Source of the DNA: an uncultured Pelagibacteraceae bacterium
GTDB taxonomy: Bacteria > Pseudomonadota > Alphaproteobacteria > Pelagibacterales > AG-422-B15
Reading direction: 5' to 3'
Length of the DNA stretch: 64,000 bases
Assembly: GCA_902577765.1 (NCBI GenBank)
Contig: CACHAK010000001.1
Location: 53,151-117,150, forward strand
Position 1 is the stretch's first letter. Each line of letters begins with the position of its first letter. The translations under genes and the position numbers were made by a program. Shown here one piece after another: positions 61,091 to 64,000 of the stretch. The notes under the pieces were generated by a model. That model was not told the origin of the DNA. It saw only the letters and a list, made by a program, of their open reading frames with translations, and made no database searches.

Positions 61091-63904
61091 ATGAACACTA
61101 AAAATGACAAAATAGACTTTAGTGAAACTCTATTTTTACCAAAGACGCCCTTTGCGATGCGTGCTGGCCTGCCCGAGCAAGAGCCAAAAATTCTAGATGG
61201 CTGGTCAAAGGATAATATTTATGAAAAATTAAGGGAAAAATCAAAAAGTAGAAAAAAATTCGTATTACATGATGGCCCCCCTTACGCCAACGGCCATTTA
61301 CACATGGGGCACGCCCTGAATAAAATACTAAAAGACTTTGTTGTAAGATCACAACAAATGCTTGGAAATGATAGTTCTTACATTCCTGGCTGGGATTGTC
61401 ATGGCTTGCCAATTGAGTGGAAAATAGAAGAGCAATATAGAGAACAGGGAAAGAATAAAGATGATGTCGATATAATAAAATTCAGAAAAGAATGCAGAGA
61501 ATTTGCTGAAAAATGGATTGATATACAAAGAGAAGAATTTATTCGCTTAGGAATAAATGGAGATTGGTACTCTCCCTATACTACAATGTCATATGAGGCA
61601 GAGTCTATAATTGTAAGAGAATTTTTTAAGTTTCTTGAGAACGAAAGTTTATATCGTGGGTCAAAGCCTGTTATGTGGTCAACTGTTGAAAAGACTGCAT
61701 TAGCTGAAGCTGAGATTGAATATAAAGAACATAAATCAACAACTATCTGCGTAAAGTTCCCAGTAAAAGAGAGTTCAGATGCAAATTGTCAAGATGCATC
61801 CGTAATTATATGGACTACAACTCCATGGACAATTCCAGGAAACAGAGCAATTGCTTACAGTAAATCAATAACGTATTCAATGTTTGAAGTAGTAAGTTTA
61901 GAAGAACACAGCACTTTACAAGATGGAGATAAAATTATAATTGCAGATGAACTGTTAGATAATGTAAAAGTTCAATGCAAAATTAGAGAATTAAAAAAAA
62001 TATCAGAAGTAAAAAACTTAGACAAAATTATTTGTAATCACCCTTTTAAAAAATCTGGTTATGATTTTGAGGTAAGAATTTTTGATGCTGATTTTGTTAC
62101 ATTGGAGCAAGGCACGGGTTTTGTTCACATAGCACCTGGCCATGGAGCTGATGACTATAATTTGGGTATTACAAATGGTATCGAAGTACCTGATACAGTA
62201 GATGAAAATGGTGAATACTTTCCCCATGTACCATTATTTAATGGTAAAAAGATTTTTAATGAAGATGGATCAGATGCTGATGCAAACGTAGCAGTTATCA
62301 TTGAGCTAAAAAAGCATGAAAATTTAGCAGGCAAGGGATCATTGCGTCATAGCTACCCTCATTCATGGAGATCAAAAGCTCCTGTCATCTTTAGAAATAC
62401 TCCTCAATGGTTCATCAGTATGGAAAAAAATCAATTAAGAGAAAAAGCGTTGAACGAAATTGAAAAGGTTAAATGGTATCCAAAACAGGGAAAAAATAGA
62501 ATTTATTCAATGATTGAAGAAAGACCTGATTGGGTAGTGTCAAGACAACGGGCATGGGGCGTACCTTTATCTATCTTTTACAATATTAAAACAGGAAAGC
62601 CGCTGGTTGATAATGAAATAAATGAAAAAATTATTAAACTTTATGAAAAAGAAGGGTCAGATGCGTGGTTTAAATATTCAAAAGAAGAATTATTAGGTTC
62701 AAATTATAATCCGGAAGAATATAAAAAAGTTAATGATATTTTAGATGTATGGTTTGACTCAGGCTGTACACATGCATTTGTTTTAGATGGAAAAAATGAT
62801 CAAATCTGGCCAGCATCTATTTATCTTGAAGGAACAGATCAACACAGAGGTTGGTTTCATTCATCACTTTTAGAGTCTTGTGGCACAAGAGGAGTTGCGC
62901 CTTATGAGTCCGTTTTAACTCATGGATTTATACTTCATGAAGATGGCCTAAAGATGAGTAAATCATCATCCAATACTGTCTCGCCAGCAGAGGTCATTGA
63001 AAAATCAGGCGCTGACATACTAAGGCTCTGGGTAGCAAGCAGTGATTACTCTGAGGATTTAAAGATCGGGCCTGAAATCATAAAAAGCAACATTGATAGC
63101 TATAGAAGACTTCGCAATACACTTCGTTTTATTTTAGGTAATTTATCAGATTTTGATCAAGACGAGAAAGTATCTGTGGATGAACTTGATGAATTAGATT
63201 TATATATTTTATCAGAATTAGAGAGTTTAAAAAAAGAAGTTATCTCAAACTATAAAATATTTGAGTATCAAAAAGTTTTTTCTACGATATTTAATTTTTG
63301 CACAAACGATTTATCATCTTTCTATTTTGATGTAAGAAAAGATACTCTTTATTGTGACTCAAAAAATAACAAAGTAAGAAAATCTACTCGCACTGTTCTA
63401 GATATTTTATTTCACGATTTATTAAGTTTGCTTGCACCAATACTCTGTTTTACCACTGAAGAAGCCTGGCAAAGCCGATTTGGATTTGAAAACAGCATAC
63501 ATGAAAAAGATTTTCCAAAATTAAATGATACTTTAATAAATAAAAATTTATGCACTAAATGGGAAATGTATAAAAAATTAAGAAAGGTCATTAACGGAGC
63601 AATCGAAGTGAAGAGAAAAGAAAAAGTTCTTGGATCCAGCCTTGAAGCTTCTGTTAAGCTGTACATATCTAAAGATGAAATCGAAAAGATTGACCAAAAA
63701 GTATTAGAAAATATTTCAATTATTAGTGAATTAGAAATTGTAAATGACAAGCCCCCAAGTGACAGTTTTATATCTGAAGTTGATAAAAATATCGGAGTGC
63801 ATGTAAGTAAAACTGATGGTGAAAAATGTGAGCGCTGTTGGAAATATTTTTCTAATTTAAGAGGTAACATTTGTGATAGATGTCAAGAAGTGCTTTGTAA
63901 ATGA
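61091..63904 (+). CDS. ileS: Isoleucyl-tRNA synthetase
   Basis: A 937-residue class I synthetase. The HIGH-type motif is GPPYANGHLHMGHALNK, the KMSKS motif is GLKMSKSSSN, the editing domain includes VIIWTTTPWTIPGNRAIAY, and the C-terminal zinc finger CERCWKYF...CDRCQEVLC is complete. Length equals that of standard bacterial IleRS. Its stop overlaps the lspA start by 4 bases (ATGA). Confidence 0.98.
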   Translation: MNTKNDKIDFSETLFLPKTPFAMRAGLPEQEPKILDGWSKDNIYEKLREKSKSRKKFVLHDGPPYANGHLHMGHALNKILKDFVVRSQQMLGNDSSYIPGWDCHGLPIEWKIEEQYREQGKNKDDVDIIKFRKECREFAEKWIDIQREEFIRLGINGDWYSPYTTMSYEAESIIVREFFKFLENESLYRGSKPVMWSTVEKTALAEAEIEYKEHKSTTICVKFPVKESSDANCQDASVIIWTTTPWTIPGNRAIAYSKSITYSMFEVVSLEEHSTLQDGDKIIIADELLDNVKVQCKIRELKKISEVKNLDKIICNHPFKKSGYDFEVRIFDADFVTLEQGTGFVHIAPGHGADDYNLGITNGIEVPDTVDENGEYFPHVPLFNGKKIFNEDGSDADANVAVIIELKKHENLAGKGSLRHSYPHSWRSKAPVIFRNTPQWFISMEKNQLREKALNEIEKVKWYPKQGKNRIYSMIEERPDWVVSRQRAWGVPLSIFYNIKTGKPLVDNEINEKIIKLYEKEGSDAWFKYSKEELLGSNYNPEEYKKVNDILDVWFDSGCTHAFVLDGKNDQIWPASIYLEGTDQHRGWFHSSLLESCGTRGVAPYESVLTHGFILHEDGLKMSKSSSNTVSPAEVIEKSGADILRLWVASSDYSEDLKIGPEIIKSNIDSYRRLRNTLRFILGNLSDFDQDEKVSVDELDELDLYILSELESLKKEVISNYKIFEYQKVFSTIFNFCTNDLSSFYFDVRKDTLYCDSKNNKVRKSTRTVLDILFHDLLSLLAPILCFTTEEAWQSRFGFENSIHEKDFPKLNDTLINKNLCTKWEMYKKLRKVINGAIEVKRKEKVLGSSLEASVKLYISKDEIEKIDQKVLENISIISELEIVNDKPPSDSFISEVDKNIGVHVSKTDGEKCERCWKYFSNLRGNICDRCQEVLCK

Positions 63905-64000
63905 AACAAACCATTGGAAGATTCATATTTTTAATACTGGTTATTTTTGCAGCTGATCAACTCTCAAAGTTTTACGTAATCAATGTTTATAACATAGATG
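63901..64000 (+). CDS. lspA: Lipoprotein signal peptidase (3' end outside window)
   Basis: Only the first 33 codons are inside the window. They encode a first membrane span (RFIFLILVIFAADQLSKFYV) whose ADQLSKxYV segment is the conserved box of signal peptidase II. Overlap with ileS (ATGA) and the familiar ileS-lspA order support the call. Confidence 0.85.
   Translation, partial: MKQTIGRFIFLILVIFAADQLSKFYVINVYNID

Overview
The window is a gene-dense, AT-rich stretch of the chromosome of a marine-type alphaproteobacterium. Three things point there: the order murA, DUF2948, hisD, infA, maf and the order hisS, hisZ, hisG, both familiar from alphaproteobacteria; a tRNA-His that lacks an encoded G-1 and carries A73 with a G1:U72 pair, the reassigned alphaproteobacterial form rather than the ordinary bacterial one; and the low GC content with short gaps typical of open-ocean lineages. 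I cannot assign a genus. No phage, insertion sequence, integrase or CRISPR array was seen.

Layout. Positions 1-4060 hold a plus-strand row of probable detoxification or catabolic enzymes: a nitronate monooxygenase cut by the window edge, a small membrane protein, a DUF1330 protein, two glutathione transferases and a DsbA-like isomerase. Positions 4089-8499 (minus) hold a PotABCD-type ABC importer with a hairpin terminator between the binding protein and the permeases. Positions 8621-12080 hold an aldehyde dehydrogenase, an Asp/Asn-hydroxylase-like protein and a type III glutamine synthetase-like enzyme. Positions 12171-27474 are the most unusual part: a two-HTH regulator, an outer-membrane efflux lipoprotein fused to Ig-like, coiled-coil and SPOR-like parts, a 2346-residue DUF4347/VCBS adhesin, and three inner-membrane or periplasmic adaptors (a plain HlyD-type protein, a GAF-like/HlyD fusion, and a PqqD-like/M50 protease/HlyD fusion). 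No ABC exporter ATPase is present in the cassette. Two matching palindromes, one in front of the regulator and one in front of the adhesin, suggest that the regulator controls the cassette. Directly after it, on the minus strand and 19 bases behind ggt, lies a complete cloverleaf with anticodon GGU, encoded CCA and non-canonical D and T loops: a divergent tRNA-Thr-like gene.

Positions 29381-31925 hold an ABC-2 exporter pair, a small protein and a cytochrome c. Positions 31995-42135 form a zinc-starvation island. It carries znuA, znuCB-zur, a zrg-like operon (DUF2796, ABC ATPase, MacB/FtsX permease, DUF3299), a COG0523 GTPase with a WD40 protein and an 87-residue protein, DUF1636 and DUF1826. 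Three near-identical Zur-type palindromes sit in its three control regions. A beta-carbonic anhydrase follows.

Positions 42869-46354 hold a Rieske oxygenase, an M20 amidohydrolase and an M24 enzyme resembling ectoine hydrolase DoeA. From 46440 to the end the content is mainly housekeeping: two small basic proteins, dcd, murA, hisD, infA, maf, tRNA-Phe, tRNA-His, an MFS transporter, hisS-hisZ-hisG, groESL behind an RpoH-like promoter, an SDR, a TIGR01459 HAD phosphatase, ribF, ileS and the start of lspA. No gap exceeds 300 bases; the two largest (16052-16259 and 52812-53030) are described in the list.
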